Notes under the pieces: generated by a model | Told to the model about the DNA's origin: nothing | The model's input: only the letters and a program-made list of their open reading frames with translations | The model's database searches: none | Assembly: GCA_050018455.1 (NCBI GenBank) | Contig: JBEKAA010000006.1 | Span: 1 to 64,000 of the forward strand | Direction: 5' to 3' | DNA from: RBG-13-68-16 sp050018455 | GTDB taxonomy: Bacteria > Acidobacteriota > Thermoanaerobaculia > Thermoanaerobaculales > Thermoanaerobaculaceae | DNA: 64,000 nt | In this document: piece by piece, positions 16,031 to 24,555 of the stretch | How positions within the stretch are numbered: the stretch's first letter is position 1 | Layout: every line of letters starts with the position of its first letter | Made by a program: the position numbers and the translations under genes

Positions 16031-16888
16031 ATGCGGACCATCACGTATCTGACACGCAGGGGGATGCTCAAGAGAGGCGCAATGGCGCTCGTGGGCGGGG
16101 GTGTGCTCGCCCGCTCCGGCTGGCTCGAGGCCACCGAGCTTCCCATGGTACGGCGCGTCGTCATCCGCCATCCCCTCCTTCCACCGGCGTTCGAAGGCCT
16201 CCGCATAGCCCAGGTCTCGGACGTCCACGCCGGTGTTTTCATGCCGCCAGAGCGGCTCGAGTGCGTGCGCGCGCTGATCGAGCGGCTCGCGCCTGACGTC
16301 GTCGTCTTCACCGGGGACCAGCTCGACCGCAGACAGGTCGACGCCGATCTCTTCGTTCATGGTTTTGCCGGTGTCGACGCCCCCCTCGGGGTCTACGGCA
16401 TCCTCGGCAACCACGACCACCTCGCGAGCCCGCGCCTCGCGCTGGCAGCGATGCAGGCCGTGGGGATCACGCCGCTCGTCAACGACTCCGTGACCCTCCG
16501 GCGGGGCAGCGCGTCGATCGCGATCGCCGGCGTCGACGATCTCGACGCCATCCCCGGCTGGGGACCCGATTTCGGCGTCGTCGGACGCTCGGACGCCCCG
16601 TTCCGCTTGCTCCTCTGCCACCAGCCCGGCGGCTGGCGCGCGGCCCGCGCCGCCGGCGCCGACGTGACGCTCGCGGGCCACACCCACGGCGGCCAGATCG
16701 CGCTTCCCTCCCGCGGGGTCAACGTCGCGCGGCTCTCGACGCCGTACGTCGCCGGCCCCTATCAGCGCGGGGAGCAGATCCTGTACGTCTCTCGCGGCAT
16801 CGGGGTGGGCGCGATCCCCCTCCGTTTCGGCGTGCCGCCGGAGATCGATCTGGTCACGCTGCGCCGCGGCCCTGCCTCCGTCGTCTGA
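16031..16888 (+). CDS. Tat-exported calcineurin-like phosphoesterase
   Basis: 285 residues. The N-terminus has a twin-arginine-like signal (TRRGMLKRGAMALVGGG), indicating folded export. The metallophosphoesterase domain shows SDVHAG, VFTGDQLD, LGNHDH, CHQPGGW and AGHTHGGQIALP. It is related to the membrane-anchored enzyme at 12162; a lipid- or nucleotide-phosphate substrate is possible but unproven. The ATG at 16031 is preferred over the in-frame TTG at 16019 because the Tat motif then has normal spacing. A TATACT box lies at 16000-16005. Confidence 0.88.
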   Translation: MRTITYLTRRGMLKRGAMALVGGGVLARSGWLEATELPMVRRVVIRHPLLPPAFEGLRIAQVSDVHAGVFMPPERLECVRALIERLAPDVVVFTGDQLDRRQVDADLFVHGFAGVDAPLGVYGILGNHDHLASPRLALAAMQAVGITPLVNDSVTLRRGSASIAIAGVDDLDAIPGWGPDFGVVGRSDAPFRLLLCHQPGGWRAARAAGADVTLAGHTHGGQIALPSRGVNVARLSTPYVAGPYQRGEQILYVSRGIGVGAIPLRFGVPPEIDLVTLRRGPASVV

Positions 16889-16908
16889 GGCTCCGCCTCA
16901 ACCGTCGA

Positions 16909-17532
16909 TCACTCATTCGCTGGGCGGACGGCAGCGAAGCGCACCCAGGGCTCGGAGTTTCGGAAGAGCGGCACGCCCAGCACCACGTCGACGTGGTAGT
17001 TCTGGAGCTTGGCGACGAGCGCGCCGTCGCGGGACACCGAGAGGTAAAGGTTCCGTTGCGAGCCGCCGACGCCGAGGTTTGGAACCGACCAGTACGACTC
17101 GCGGACTTGGGTGCACGCCAGCGCCCGCTTCACGCAGAAACAACCCTTGAACTCTCTGACCGCCGCGGCGTCGCCATCGGGCGTGACGAAGAGGGTGACG
17201 AAGCTGTCGCCGTGCGCGTCGACTCGCCGCGGCTCGACCCTGAGAGTCAGGGATATGGTCGGACGATCCATCTCCAGCAGGGCCGTCAGGAGGACCGGCC
17301 GGGTCTCGGACGCCGTAACCGCAAGCTCGCCCGCATTCGAATACGTTGCACCGATGGTTCTGCACTCCGCGTCGAGAGGCGCGATCGCCCCCCAGGTGCC
17401 GGGGTAGCCCGCGTCCTGGATCAGAGGCGCGCGAACGCCGACGCAGCCGGCAAGGGCGAGGCCGACGACCGCGAGGCGGACAGGGGAAGCCGCGCACCGG
17501 CGGCGTCGGGCGATTCCTCGTTTCCCGGACAT
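16909..17532 (-). CDS. Predicted lipoprotein of unknown function
   Basis: 207 residues. A basic N-terminus and hydrophobic stretch end in VGLALAGC, a plausible lipobox with the Cys near residue 30. The mature part is mostly beta-strand with a CFC pair (FKGCFCVKR) and a further Cys in ALACTQ. I do not recognise a family. The stop lies close to the end of the convergent phosphoesterase gene. The -10-like CATAAT upstream supports independent transcription. Confidence 0.65.
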   Translation of the reverse strand: MSGKRGIARRRRCAASPVRLAVVGLALAGCVGVRAPLIQDAGYPGTWGAIAPLDAECRTIGATYSNAGELAVTASETRPVLLTALLEMDRPTISLTLRVEPRRVDAHGDSFVTLFVTPDGDAAAVREFKGCFCVKRALACTQVRESYWSVPNLGVGGSQRNLYLSVSRDGALVAKLQNYHVDVVLGVPLFRNSEPWVRFAAVRPANE

Positions 17533-17647
17533 GACACCCTCGGCATCTCCTCTTCGGGCACATTATGGGCCCGGCGGCGGTCGCTCGCGCCCGCCCTTGC
17601 CCGCGAAATCGTGTCTCGCCGCGTCCCGGAGCGCGCCGGGCGCCATT

Positions 17648-17854
17648 CGAGCAGCACGCGGTGCTTGTTCCTGGCGGGCCAGGTGTCGAACGTTTGTAGA
17701 GTCGGGTTCAGGATCCTGGACAGGCTCACGTCGCGAACGCTGCCGAAGAGCTGCTGGCAGTCGCGCTTGATTTGTCAGCCAAGATCGCGCGGACCACGCC
17801 GCCGCCCTGCGCGCCGGTGGCACCGACCACGGCAATGATCTTCTTCTCAGCCAT
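17648..17854 (-). pseudogene. NmrA-family NAD(P)-binding protein, internally deleted relic
   Basis: An ATG at 17854 opens MAEKKIIAVVGATGAQGGGV, a typical Rossmann N-terminus of NmrA-like redox sensors or reductases, but the frame stops after about 42 residues. In another frame directly after it (about 17770-17648) DVSLSRILNPTLQTFDTW resembles the C-terminal end of the same family. The middle (roughly 230 residues) is missing. This is what a large deletion plus frameshift would leave. The 17533-17959 gap holds nothing else recognisable. Confidence 0.65.
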
Positions 17855-17959
17855 CGGAAGCTTCCCCGTGGACCGCCAACACCGGCGCGAGGCCGCGCAT
17901 TCTTCTGCGGTCCGAAGGCGGGGTGGGAAAGGAGAGTCTGGGCGCAACTGGGAAGTGCG

Positions 17960-18367
17960 CTACGGCTTGCGAAACTCAATGAGCTCGATGGGGGCGCCGT
18001 CGTGGACGATCATCGCCACCCTGACGCCCTCGGACGGCGAGTTCGGCGGCGTGAGGATCTCCTTGCCCACGATCGCCTCGTCGAGGTCGTCCACCTCGAA
18101 CGCGACGTGCGGCACGTTCCGGATCAGGTCGGGCACCTGACAGTCCGGCTCGTACCTCATCCACTGGATCCCGTACGGGCTCGTCTCGAACCCCGAGACG
18201 TACACCTTGAGGTGCTCGATGTGGTGCTCCCCTGCGCGCGGATCTTGGTAGGGTACGCCGAGGTGGTGGTACCTCCACCCTCGCTCGGCGATCACCGCTG
18301 GCGGCTCGTGATCGCAACGCGGTCGGGTCAACCGGTCCGTGATGAGCTTCTTCGTCTTCGTAGCCAT
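17960..18367 (-). CDS. VOC/glyoxalase-fold family protein
   Basis: 135 residues. The sequence shows the paired beta-alpha-beta-beta-beta layout of vicinal-oxygen-chelate proteins, with WRYHHLGVPYQDP, HIEHLKVYVSG, NVPHVAFEVDDLDEAIVGKE and GAPIELIEFRKP; His and Glu residues in these places often bind metal. The reaction is unknown. The ATG at 18367 directly follows a GAGGCAG ribosome-binding site; an in-frame start 22 codons upstream lacks one. Confidence 0.78.
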   Translation of the reverse strand: MATKTKKLITDRLTRPRCDHEPPAVIAERGWRYHHLGVPYQDPRAGEHHIEHLKVYVSGFETSPYGIQWMRYEPDCQVPDLIRNVPHVAFEVDDLDEAIVGKEILTPPNSPSEGVRVAMIVHDGAPIELIEFRKP

Positions 18368-18463
18368 CTGCCTCGCTTCCGATCGTCCGACGGAAGCCGG
18401 ACGACGGGGTGAGCTTACCAACTTGCGCGGCATCGGCGCAGGATAAGACCGCTCGGCCTCGTG

Positions 18464-18730
18464 CTAGTCGCTGAGTAGTGAGATTTCCGGCGTTCCTATG
18501 ATTCCGGACGCCTCCGCGGCCTCGCTCGCGCTCGGAGCCCGAGTAAACGCCCGCGCTTTCTCGGGGTCGTCGGCTCTGAACAGGATCACGACGAGGTCCG
18601 GGTCCGCCGTGTCTCGCATCAGGTGCAGCAGGTGCAGGCCCGCCTCACGCTGCGCCGCGGCGTGGCTCCGGAAGACCGCGTTCCACCTGCCGAATTCCCG
18701 CACCCTGTGCCTCGCCATGAGGTAGTGCAT
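18464..18730 (-). CDS. Small dimeric alpha/beta-barrel-like protein
   Basis: 88 residues. The pattern MARHRVREFGRWNAVFRSHA, LHLMRDTADPDLVVILFRADD and EKARAFTRAPSASEAAEASG resembles short ferredoxin-like barrel proteins related to antibiotic-biosynthesis monooxygenases or DUF1330. These are usually dimers of unclear function. It may be co-transcribed with the VOC gene and the SDR on the same strand. A GGAGGG lies ten bases before the ATG. Confidence 0.7.
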   Translation of the reverse strand: MHYLMARHRVREFGRWNAVFRSHAAAQREAGLHLLHLMRDTADPDLVVILFRADDPEKARAFTRAPSASEAAEASGIIGTPEISLLSD

Positions 18731-18771
18731 CGTTCAAGGCCCTCCGGTACCGCTGCCGCCGAGTTGCCCAC

Positions 18772-19509
18772 CTAGCTTCGGTTCATCGCCTCGAAGAGCG
18801 CGTCACGCTTGGCGCGCAGGTTCTCGGCGTCGCCGATGGCGATCTCGAGGACGTCGCCCTCGAGCCCCGCGACGATTGCGGCGGCTGCGGCCTCCGCCGG
18901 CATGGCGGCCCGGTTGGCCTCCGCCAGCCGGTGGTCCGCGCCGAGGTCGCTGGTCACGATCGGGGGGATCACCTCGAAGACCTTGACGCGCGTCTCCCGC
19001 AGCTGGTGGCGCAGCGACACCGTCAGCGAGTGCAGCGCCGCCTTCGTGGCGCAATACACCGGCATTCGCGCCATGGGGGCGAAGCCGAGACCCGACGAGA
19101 TGTTCACGATCGCCGCCTCGGGCCGGCTCGCGAGCAGCGGCAGCATCAACGACGTGAGGTGGATCGGCGCGGAGAGGTTCGTCGCGATCTCCTCATCGGC
19201 CTTGGCCAACTCGGCGGCGCCGCCCTGGAAGTCGACGAGGTGCTGGACGCCGGCGTTGTTTACGAGGACGTTCGTGCGTGGGAAGGAGTCCCGGATCCAC
19301 GCCAGAAGATCGGCGCGTGATTTCGCGTCCGCGACGTCGGCTACGCGAACGCGCAAACTCGGGTTGGACGTCCTGGCAGCGGTCAGGCGGTCGGCGCGGC
19401 GCCCGCAGACGATCACCTCGTTCCCCCGCTCGAGCAGTGCCTTAGCCAAGGCGAGGCCGATGCCCGTGGCACCGCCCGTTATGAGGACTGTGTTGCCGGT
19501 TATCTTCAT
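18772..19509 (-). CDS. Short-chain dehydrogenase/reductase (DltE-like)
   Basis: 245 residues of classical SDR. The cofactor loop is TGGATGIG (residues about 11-18), followed by NNAGV, a catalytic Ser in NISSGLG and YxxxK as YCATKAAL. It resembles the DltE/short-chain oxidoreductase subgroup. The substrate is unknown. A GGGAG ribosome-binding site precedes the ATG at 19509. Confidence 0.88.
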   Translation of the reverse strand: MKITGNTVLITGGATGIGLALAKALLERGNEVIVCGRRADRLTAARTSNPSLRVRVADVADAKSRADLLAWIRDSFPRTNVLVNNAGVQHLVDFQGGAAELAKADEEIATNLSAPIHLTSLMLPLLASRPEAAIVNISSGLGFAPMARMPVYCATKAALHSLTVSLRHQLRETRVKVFEVIPPIVTSDLGADHRLAEANRAAMPAEAAAAAIVAGLEGDVLEIAIGDAENLRAKRDALFEAMNRS

Positions 19510-19597
19510 GACTGCTCCCTTCGGATCGCGCGAGCACGAAAGCGCCGATCTGCCCCCTTGAAATCTAGCACCCGCCGGTCCGTCGCGGCGATTGGAA

Positions 19598-19703
19598 AAG
19601 GGTCAAAGGTGAAGGGAAGAAGGTAGAGGGCAGAAGGTAGTAGGGAAGACAAGGCGCGTTCTCCGTCACCCGTCTTTCCTCTTCCATCTTCCCTTTCTCC
19701 TGT
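19598..19703. repeat. Heptad purine/pyrimidine inverted-repeat element (AAGGGTC type)
   Basis: The gap 19510-19873 holds this element and the structured repeat next to it. Left arm: GGGTCAAAGGTGAAGGGAAGAAGGTAGAGGGCAGAAGG, phased at about 7 bases. Right arm: CTTTCCTCTTCCATCTTCCCTTTCTCC. The arms are roughly complementary. A similar unit type (GGTCAAA, GACAAAGG) occurs at 60545. Confidence 0.7.
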
Positions 19704-19716
19704 GCTGTCTCAAACG

Positions 19717-19873
19717 AAGGCAGGGCCTCGGCGCACGGCGTGTAGCCGCGCCGCCGCCGTTGGGCCTATGGCAAGGCGCGCGAGCCGGTCGCACCGGAGC
19801 GTACCCGGAGGGTACGTGAGGATGCGTACCGGCGAGCGCAACGCAGCCAGAAGTCCGACGCCGGCGGCGCCTG
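19717..19873 (+). repeat. Structured intergenic element, copy 1
   Basis: About 157 bases aligning with 38524-38689. Shared blocks are AAGGCAGGGC, GGCGTGTAGCCGCGCCGCCG, CGGAGCGTA, CCGGAGG, TACGTGAG and GGCGGCGCC. The ends pair (GCGCCGCCG with CGGCGGCGC) and an inner hairpin reads GTACCC-GGA-GGGTAC. In copy 2 this stem is GTAGCC-GGA-GGCTAC, a compensatory change. It ends at the response-regulator stop codon, on the opposite strand. Orientation is assigned arbitrarily. Confidence 0.75.
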
Positions 19874-20584
19874 TTAGGAAGAAAGCTCGCCTTCGGGGGT
19901 GAACCGGTATCCGACCCCCCGCACCGAGTGAATGTACTTCGGCCTGCGCGGGTCGGCCTCGAAGTAGCGGCGCAGCCTCACGATGAAGTTGTCGATCGTG
20001 CGCGAGGACGAGCCGTATTTGTACCCCCAGACGCGCTCGAGAATGAGCTCGCGCGCAACGACCTGGCCCTGGCGCTCGACGAGGAGCTTCATGAGCATGC
20101 ACTCCTTCTCCGTGAGCTCGACCTCGCCGCGCGGGCCCTTGGCCTTGAAGGTGCGGAAGTTGACCTCGTTCCCGCCGAACTTGAAGATGCCGCGCTCCGC
20201 CACCGGGGTCTGGTACCACTCCTGCCGGCGCAGGATGCCCCGGATGCGCAGCACCACCTCCTCGAGCAGGAACGGCTTCGTCATGTAGTCGTCGCCGCCG
20301 TGGCGCAGCCCGTCGAGGCGGTCGGCGTCGGTGTTGCGGGCGGTGAGGAAGAGCACGGGCACCCGGTTGCCGGCTTCGCGCAACCGCCGGCACACGTCGA
20401 ATCCCGAGATCCCGGGCAGCATCACATCGAGCACCACGAGGTCGGAGTCCTCCGCGGCAAGACGCTCCAGCGCCGCTTCGCCGTCGCCGACGACGGCGGT
20501 CTCGTACCCCTCGAACTTGAGGTTGTGCGCGAGCGCCTCTGCAAGATGCCGCTCATCCTCAACGATCAGGATGCGACTCGTCAT
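19874..20584 (-). CDS. OmpR/PhoB-family response regulator
   Basis: 236 residues. The receiver domain (1-120) has ILIVEDERH, the phospho-acceptor Asp in LVVLDVMLPGISG (about residue 53), LFLTARN and MTKPF. The C-terminal winged-helix DNA-binding domain (about 130-230) has ELTEKECMLMKLL and RTIDNFIVRLRRYFE followed by SVRGVGYRF. It is encoded three bases after its cognate histidine kinase and presumably regulates transcription upon phosphorylation. Confidence 0.95.
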   Translation of the reverse strand: MTSRILIVEDERHLAEALAHNLKFEGYETAVVGDGEAALERLAAEDSDLVVLDVMLPGISGFDVCRRLREAGNRVPVLFLTARNTDADRLDGLRHGGDDYMTKPFLLEEVVLRIRGILRRQEWYQTPVAERGIFKFGGNEVNFRTFKAKGPRGEVELTEKECMLMKLLVERQGQVVARELILERVWGYKYGSSSRTIDNFIVRLRRYFEADPRRPKYIHSVRGVGYRFTPEGELSS

Positions 20585-20587
20585 GGC

Positions 20588-21997
20588 TCACCTCGTTCCG
20601 GTCGTCCCACTGTACTCGGAAAAATCCTCCTCCGGTAGTACTTCCGCACCCGGGAGGGTCAGGCGGAAGGTCGAACCGCGCCCCGGTCCGGGACTCGAGG
20701 CGGAGATTCTGCCGCCGTGAGCGACGACGATCTCCCGCACGACGAACAGGCCGATGCCGGTGCCCGGCGTGCGGCGTGTGACCTCGTCGCTGGCCCGGTA
20801 AAACGGCTTGAAGATCGACTCCAGTTCGTACGCGGCGATCCCGACGCCGTTGTCCTGGACCTCGAGCACGGCCTCGCCGCGCTCCAGGACGAGGCGCACC
20901 CGGACCTGCGGACTCTCCTTCTGCGCGTACTTGAGGGCGTTCTCGAGCAGGTTGGAGATCACGATGGCCATCGCCTCGGGGTCGAAGGTGGCCTGCACGC
21001 CCGGTGTGATCGCCGTTTCCAGCGCTACTCCGCGGGCCGTGACGCGCCGCTCCGCCACGCCTACCTCGTCCTCGAGGAGCTGCGAGAAGTCGCCGACACC
21101 GAGGCGAAACCGGTGCGCGCCGCCCGTGTACCTCGTGACGTCGAGCACCTTCTCGACCAGGTCGCCCAGCCTCTCGCTGTCGGCCACTGCGTTGTTCAGG
21201 AACCGCGTCCTGGCCTCGTCGTCGACCCGGCCGGAGAGCACCGTTTCGAGGGCGAGGCGGATCCCGGCGATCGGCGTCTTGAGCTCGTGCGTGACCGCCG
21301 AAACGAAGTTCTGGTGCTGCCGCTCGAGCGAGCCCTCACGCCGCAAGACACGCCAGAGCAACACCACCGCAGTCACGATCGCCGCGAGGAAGAACGACCC
21401 TTCGAGGAGCACGCCCACGACCCGCTGCCTGTAGCGATCGACGAGCTCCTGCCACCGGTGGAAATCCGGGGTTACGACGAACCGATCCAGAGGCGACCCG
21501 AGCGCCGCCTTGGGCCGCCCCTCCTGGACGTTGTCGCGGCTCACGAGCTGCAGGTCCGGGTCGGATGCGGCCAACCACTGGAAAGGCGCCATCGGATCCA
21601 GGAACACCAGCGCCACGTGCCCCCGGCCGAGCGGCCGGGCGACGGCGGATCGCTCGCCGAGCCGGACCCACCCGGGAGTGCCCTTGGTCGAATCGGCGGG
21701 CCCCAGCGCGAGCTCGGTCTCGTCGACCACCCGGACTTCGGCGAACGGCGGGGTCGGAGAGGGAATGACGCCGGCGGGCAGCTTCGTGACTGCCAGCTCG
21801 GACTCGAGCAGCCGAGCGGTCAGTCTCTGCGCGGCCAACTCGCTCCGGCACGCGACCATCCCACGCTCGAGGTCGAGGCGTTCGCGATTGTCGCGGAGGG
21901 AGTACACGACCCACCAGGTGAACTGCGCGTTCAGGACGAGGGCCACGACGACGAATGCGACCATGTGACCCAGCCCGAGACGCATCCCGCCACGCAC
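20588..21997 (-). CDS. Membrane sensor histidine kinase
   Basis: 469 residues. One transmembrane helix near the N-terminus (HMVAFVVVALVLNAQFTWWV) and another around residues 190-210 flank a periplasmic region of about 150 residues. The kinase core has the H-box AVTHELKTPIAGIRLALET, the N-box ISNLLENALKYA, VQDNGVGI and GTGIGLFVVREIV. The start is taken as GTG at 21997 because TATACT lies six bases upstream (leaderless pattern); ATG at 21985 is the alternative. It is coupled to the response regulator at 19874. The signal is unknown. Confidence 0.93.
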   Translation of the reverse strand: MRGGMRLGLGHMVAFVVVALVLNAQFTWWVVYSLRDNRERLDLERGMVACRSELAAQRLTARLLESELAVTKLPAGVIPSPTPPFAEVRVVDETELALGPADSTKGTPGWVRLGERSAVARPLGRGHVALVFLDPMAPFQWLAASDPDLQLVSRDNVQEGRPKAALGSPLDRFVVTPDFHRWQELVDRYRQRVVGVLLEGSFFLAAIVTAVVLLWRVLRREGSLERQHQNFVSAVTHELKTPIAGIRLALETVLSGRVDDEARTRFLNNAVADSERLGDLVEKVLDVTRYTGGAHRFRLGVGDFSQLLEDEVGVAERRVTARGVALETAITPGVQATFDPEAMAIVISNLLENALKYAQKESPQVRVRLVLERGEAVLEVQDNGVGIAAYELESIFKPFYRASDEVTRRTPGTGIGLFVVREIVVAHGGRISASSPGPGRGSTFRLTLPGAEVLPEEDFSEYSGTTGTR

Positions 21998-22003
21998 GTC
22001 GGC

Positions 22004-22009
22004 AGTATA
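22004..22009 (-). promoter_or_regulatory. -10 box for the histidine-kinase operon (leaderless)
   Basis: TATACT on the minus strand, then six bases, then GTG at 21997. No Shine-Dalgarno sequence is present. Confidence 0.6.
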
Positions 22010-22040
22010 GCCATAGGCCTGAAACCGGGGACCGGGGTCC

Positions 22041-22272
22041 GATGAAACAGGCAGAGGGGCAGAGGGGCAGAGAGGCAGAGAGGCAGAGAGGCAGAGAGGC
22101 AGAGAGGCAGAGAGGCAGAGAGGCAGAGGGGATCCACCGGGAGAAGCAATCTCCTGGCTCCCGTTCTATTCCCGATTTTCTTGCTTCTTGTCTCTGAACT
22201 TTCGAACCTGTGAACGTCTGAACCTGCGAACAGTCGCTTGCTCCCCTGCTCCTTTGCTGCTTGCTTTGTCGT
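22041..22272. repeat. Octanucleotide-repeat element, copy B of the 121-bp pair
   Basis: Tandem AGGCAGAG units (about 22049-22130), then the 121-bp block 22124-22244, the inverted near-identical counterpart of 9681-9801. GTTC-phased units and CTCCCCTGCTCC follow. It fills the spacer between the divergent histidine-kinase and amidohydrolase genes (21998-22351). Confidence 0.9.
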
Positions 22273-22351
22273 TGCCGAGCCGCCCGGCGAAGCTCGATCC
22301 AGAGGCAGCGGATTTGACACGGCAGAAACCCGCACCCAGAATCATGGCCCT

Positions 22352-23683
22352 ATGGAAGCGCAGGGGTCCGTTCTCATCCGTGGCGGAGTCGTCGTCCCGA
22401 TGACCGCACCGGGCACGTTTCTCGAGGCCGACGTGCTGGTCAAGGACGGCATCGTCTCGGCTATTGGGCAAGGACTCAAGCAAGACGGGGCCCAGCTCCT
22501 CGACGCGCGTAACGCCCTCGTGCTGCCCGGCTTCGTGCAATCCCACGTGCACGTGGTGCAGAGCCTCGCCCGCCACCGCGCCGAGGGGCTGCCGCTCCTG
22601 CGCTGGCTCGCGGAGCGCATCTGGCCGTACGAGGCGGCGCTCTCGCCGCTGGAGGTGACGACCGCGGCGCACCTGGGGATCGCCGAGTTGCTCTCCGGCG
22701 GGACGACGGCGGCGCTCGACATGGGCACGACCCACGACCAGGACCTCGTCTTCGAAGCCGCCAAGGAGCTCGGCATCCGCCTGACCTCGGGCAAGTGCCA
22801 CATGGACGTCGGAGAGGGCGTGCCCCCGGGCCTGCTGGAGGACCGGGACGCGTCTCTGGCAGAAGCCGACGCTCTGGGCTCGCGCTGGCACGGTTCCTGC
22901 GCGGGCCGCCTGCGGTACGCGATCGCTCCACGCTTCGTGTTGTCGTGCTCGGGTGAACTGCTCGCAGGCGCCGTGGATCTCGCGCGGAGGAACGGGTACC
23001 TGCTCCACACCCACGCCAGCGAGAACGTCGACGAGACGCGCGCGGTGCGCGAGACCACCGGGATGGGGAACGTCGCCGCGCTCGCCGACGTCGGGCTCGC
23101 CGGCTCCGATGTCGTCCTGGCCCACTGCGTCCATCTCGACGAGGCCGAGGTGAGCCTCCTTGCGCGGCAGGGCACCGGGGTTGCCCATTGCCCTGGCGCC
23201 AACCTCAAGCTGGGCTCGGGGATCGCCGACCTGCCGCGGCTGCTCGCGGCCGGAGTGCGTGTCGGCCTCGGTGCCGACGGACCGCCGTGCAACAACCGGC
23301 TCTCCGTCTTCCACGAGATGGCGCTCGCCGGCACGATCCACAACCTCGCGCACGGTGCCGGGGCGATCGCCCCCTGGACGGTGCTCGAGATGGCAACCTG
23401 GCGCGGCGCCGGCCTGCTCGGGCTCGACCGCGTCGGCCGCCTCGAACCGGGTTGGAAGGGCGACGTCGTGGTGCTGAGCCTCTCCCCCTGGGCCATGGAG
23501 CCGGTCGCCGATCCTGCGGCCGTGATAGTGTACGGTGGAGGCGTGGAAAGCGTGCGGCACGTGATCGTTGACGGCAAGGTGGTGGTCTCGGGAGGCGAGC
23601 TCGCGACCGCCGACGGGATCGCAATCCGACGCGAATCGCGCGCCGCCGGGGCGGCGGTGTCGCGGCGGCTGGGGTGGGAATGA
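22352..23683 (+). CDS. Amidohydrolase, S-adenosylhomocysteine/5'-methylthioadenosine deaminase-like
   Basis: 443 residues of the TIM-barrel amidohydrolase superfamily (MtaD/SsnA group). Metal and catalytic residues are visible in SHVHVVQS (H65, H67), LLHTHASEN, LAHCVHLDEAEV and GLGADGPPCNN. This subgroup deaminates purine nucleosides or related heterocycles, but the exact substrate cannot be fixed. The start ATG at 22352 matches the usual family N-terminus. The stop overlaps the next gene's start (ATGATG/TGA). Confidence 0.87.
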   Translation: MEAQGSVLIRGGVVVPMTAPGTFLEADVLVKDGIVSAIGQGLKQDGAQLLDARNALVLPGFVQSHVHVVQSLARHRAEGLPLLRWLAERIWPYEAALSPLEVTTAAHLGIAELLSGGTTAALDMGTTHDQDLVFEAAKELGIRLTSGKCHMDVGEGVPPGLLEDRDASLAEADALGSRWHGSCAGRLRYAIAPRFVLSCSGELLAGAVDLARRNGYLLHTHASENVDETRAVRETTGMGNVAALADVGLAGSDVVLAHCVHLDEAEVSLLARQGTGVAHCPGANLKLGSGIADLPRLLAAGVRVGLGADGPPCNNRLSVFHEMALAGTIHNLAHGAGAIAPWTVLEMATWRGAGLLGLDRVGRLEPGWKGDVVVLSLSPWAMEPVADPAAVIVYGGGVESVRHVIVDGKVVVSGGELATADGIAIRRESRAAGAAVSRRLGWE

Positions 23684-24555
23684 TGTTCAAGGGGAAGCCG
23701 CGGTTCGAGAACCTCGACCAGTACGTGGCGCAACGCGACTACGCGCTGGCCCTCGAGGCGATCGCCGAGGAGATCAAGCGGCGCCCCGAAGCGTTCAACC
23801 TCCTGCTCAGGCAGGCCGAGATCCTTGGACTCGCCGGGGACCGCGACAAGGCGATCTCCGTGTACCGCAAGCTCGCCCAGCACTACGCGGAACAGGGGTT
23901 CTACGCCCGCGCAATCGCCGTCATCAACAAGGTGCTCCGCCTTGACGCCAAAAGGCAGGACATCACCAAAGAGCTGGCGCAGTTCATCGCCGCCCAGCAA
24001 GAGACTGAGCGGGCCCAGCAAGCCAAGCTGCGGAGGGCGACCGGCGCAGCCGCGGCTGAGCCGCCGGCCCCACCGCCGCCCCCGCCGCCCGCCGATCCCG
24101 CCCGACAGCAGGCCGAAAAGGAACGGGCCGCGTCGCACTTCTTCGCGGAGTTCCCTCCACCGGCCCTCGAGCAACTTCTCTCCAAGACGACGGTTCGGTC
24201 GTTCGCGCAGCCCGACGTGATCGTCCGGGAGGGCGACCCGGGCACGTCGCTGTTCCTCATCGAGGAGGGCGACGTCGATGTCCAGACGACCGATCCCTCC
24301 GGTCGCAAGCTCCTCCTCGCCAAGCTCGGCGCTGGCGAGTTCTTCGGCGAGATTGCGGTGCTCACGGGGAAGCCGAGGACCGCGACGATCGTCGCAACCA
24401 ACGCCGTGACGGTGATCGAGATCTACCGCGAAGACCTCGACGAGATCGCGGCCCGGTACCCGGAGGTGCGCGCCGTCTTGCGGCGTTTCTACGAGAGAAG
24501 GGCCCAGGCGACCGTCGAGGCCGTCATCACGCGAATGCGGGGCGGCGATGCCTGA
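23680..24555 (+). CDS. TPR protein with cyclic-nucleotide-binding domain
   Basis: 291 residues. Tetratricopeptide-like helices cover about residues 10-105, a Pro/Ala-rich linker (PPAPPPPPPPADP) follows, and a cNMP-binding domain occupies about 165-280, with VIVREGDPGTSLFLIEEGDVDV, GAGEFFGEIAVLTGKPRTATIVA and an output helix. There is no DNA-binding domain, so it is probably an adaptor or sensor rather than a CRP-type regulator. The start overlaps the preceding stop (ATG at 23680 or 23683), and its end overlaps the AMP-ligase start by 8 bases, indicating an operon. Confidence 0.85.
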   Translation: MMFKGKPRFENLDQYVAQRDYALALEAIAEEIKRRPEAFNLLLRQAEILGLAGDRDKAISVYRKLAQHYAEQGFYARAIAVINKVLRLDAKRQDITKELAQFIAAQQETERAQQAKLRRATGAAAAEPPAPPPPPPPADPARQQAEKERAASHFFAEFPPPALEQLLSKTTVRSFAQPDVIVREGDPGTSLFLIEEGDVDVQTTDPSGRKLLLAKLGAGEFFGEIAVLTGKPRTATIVATNAVTVIEIYREDLDEIAARYPEVRAVLRRFYERRAQATVEAVITRMRGGDA

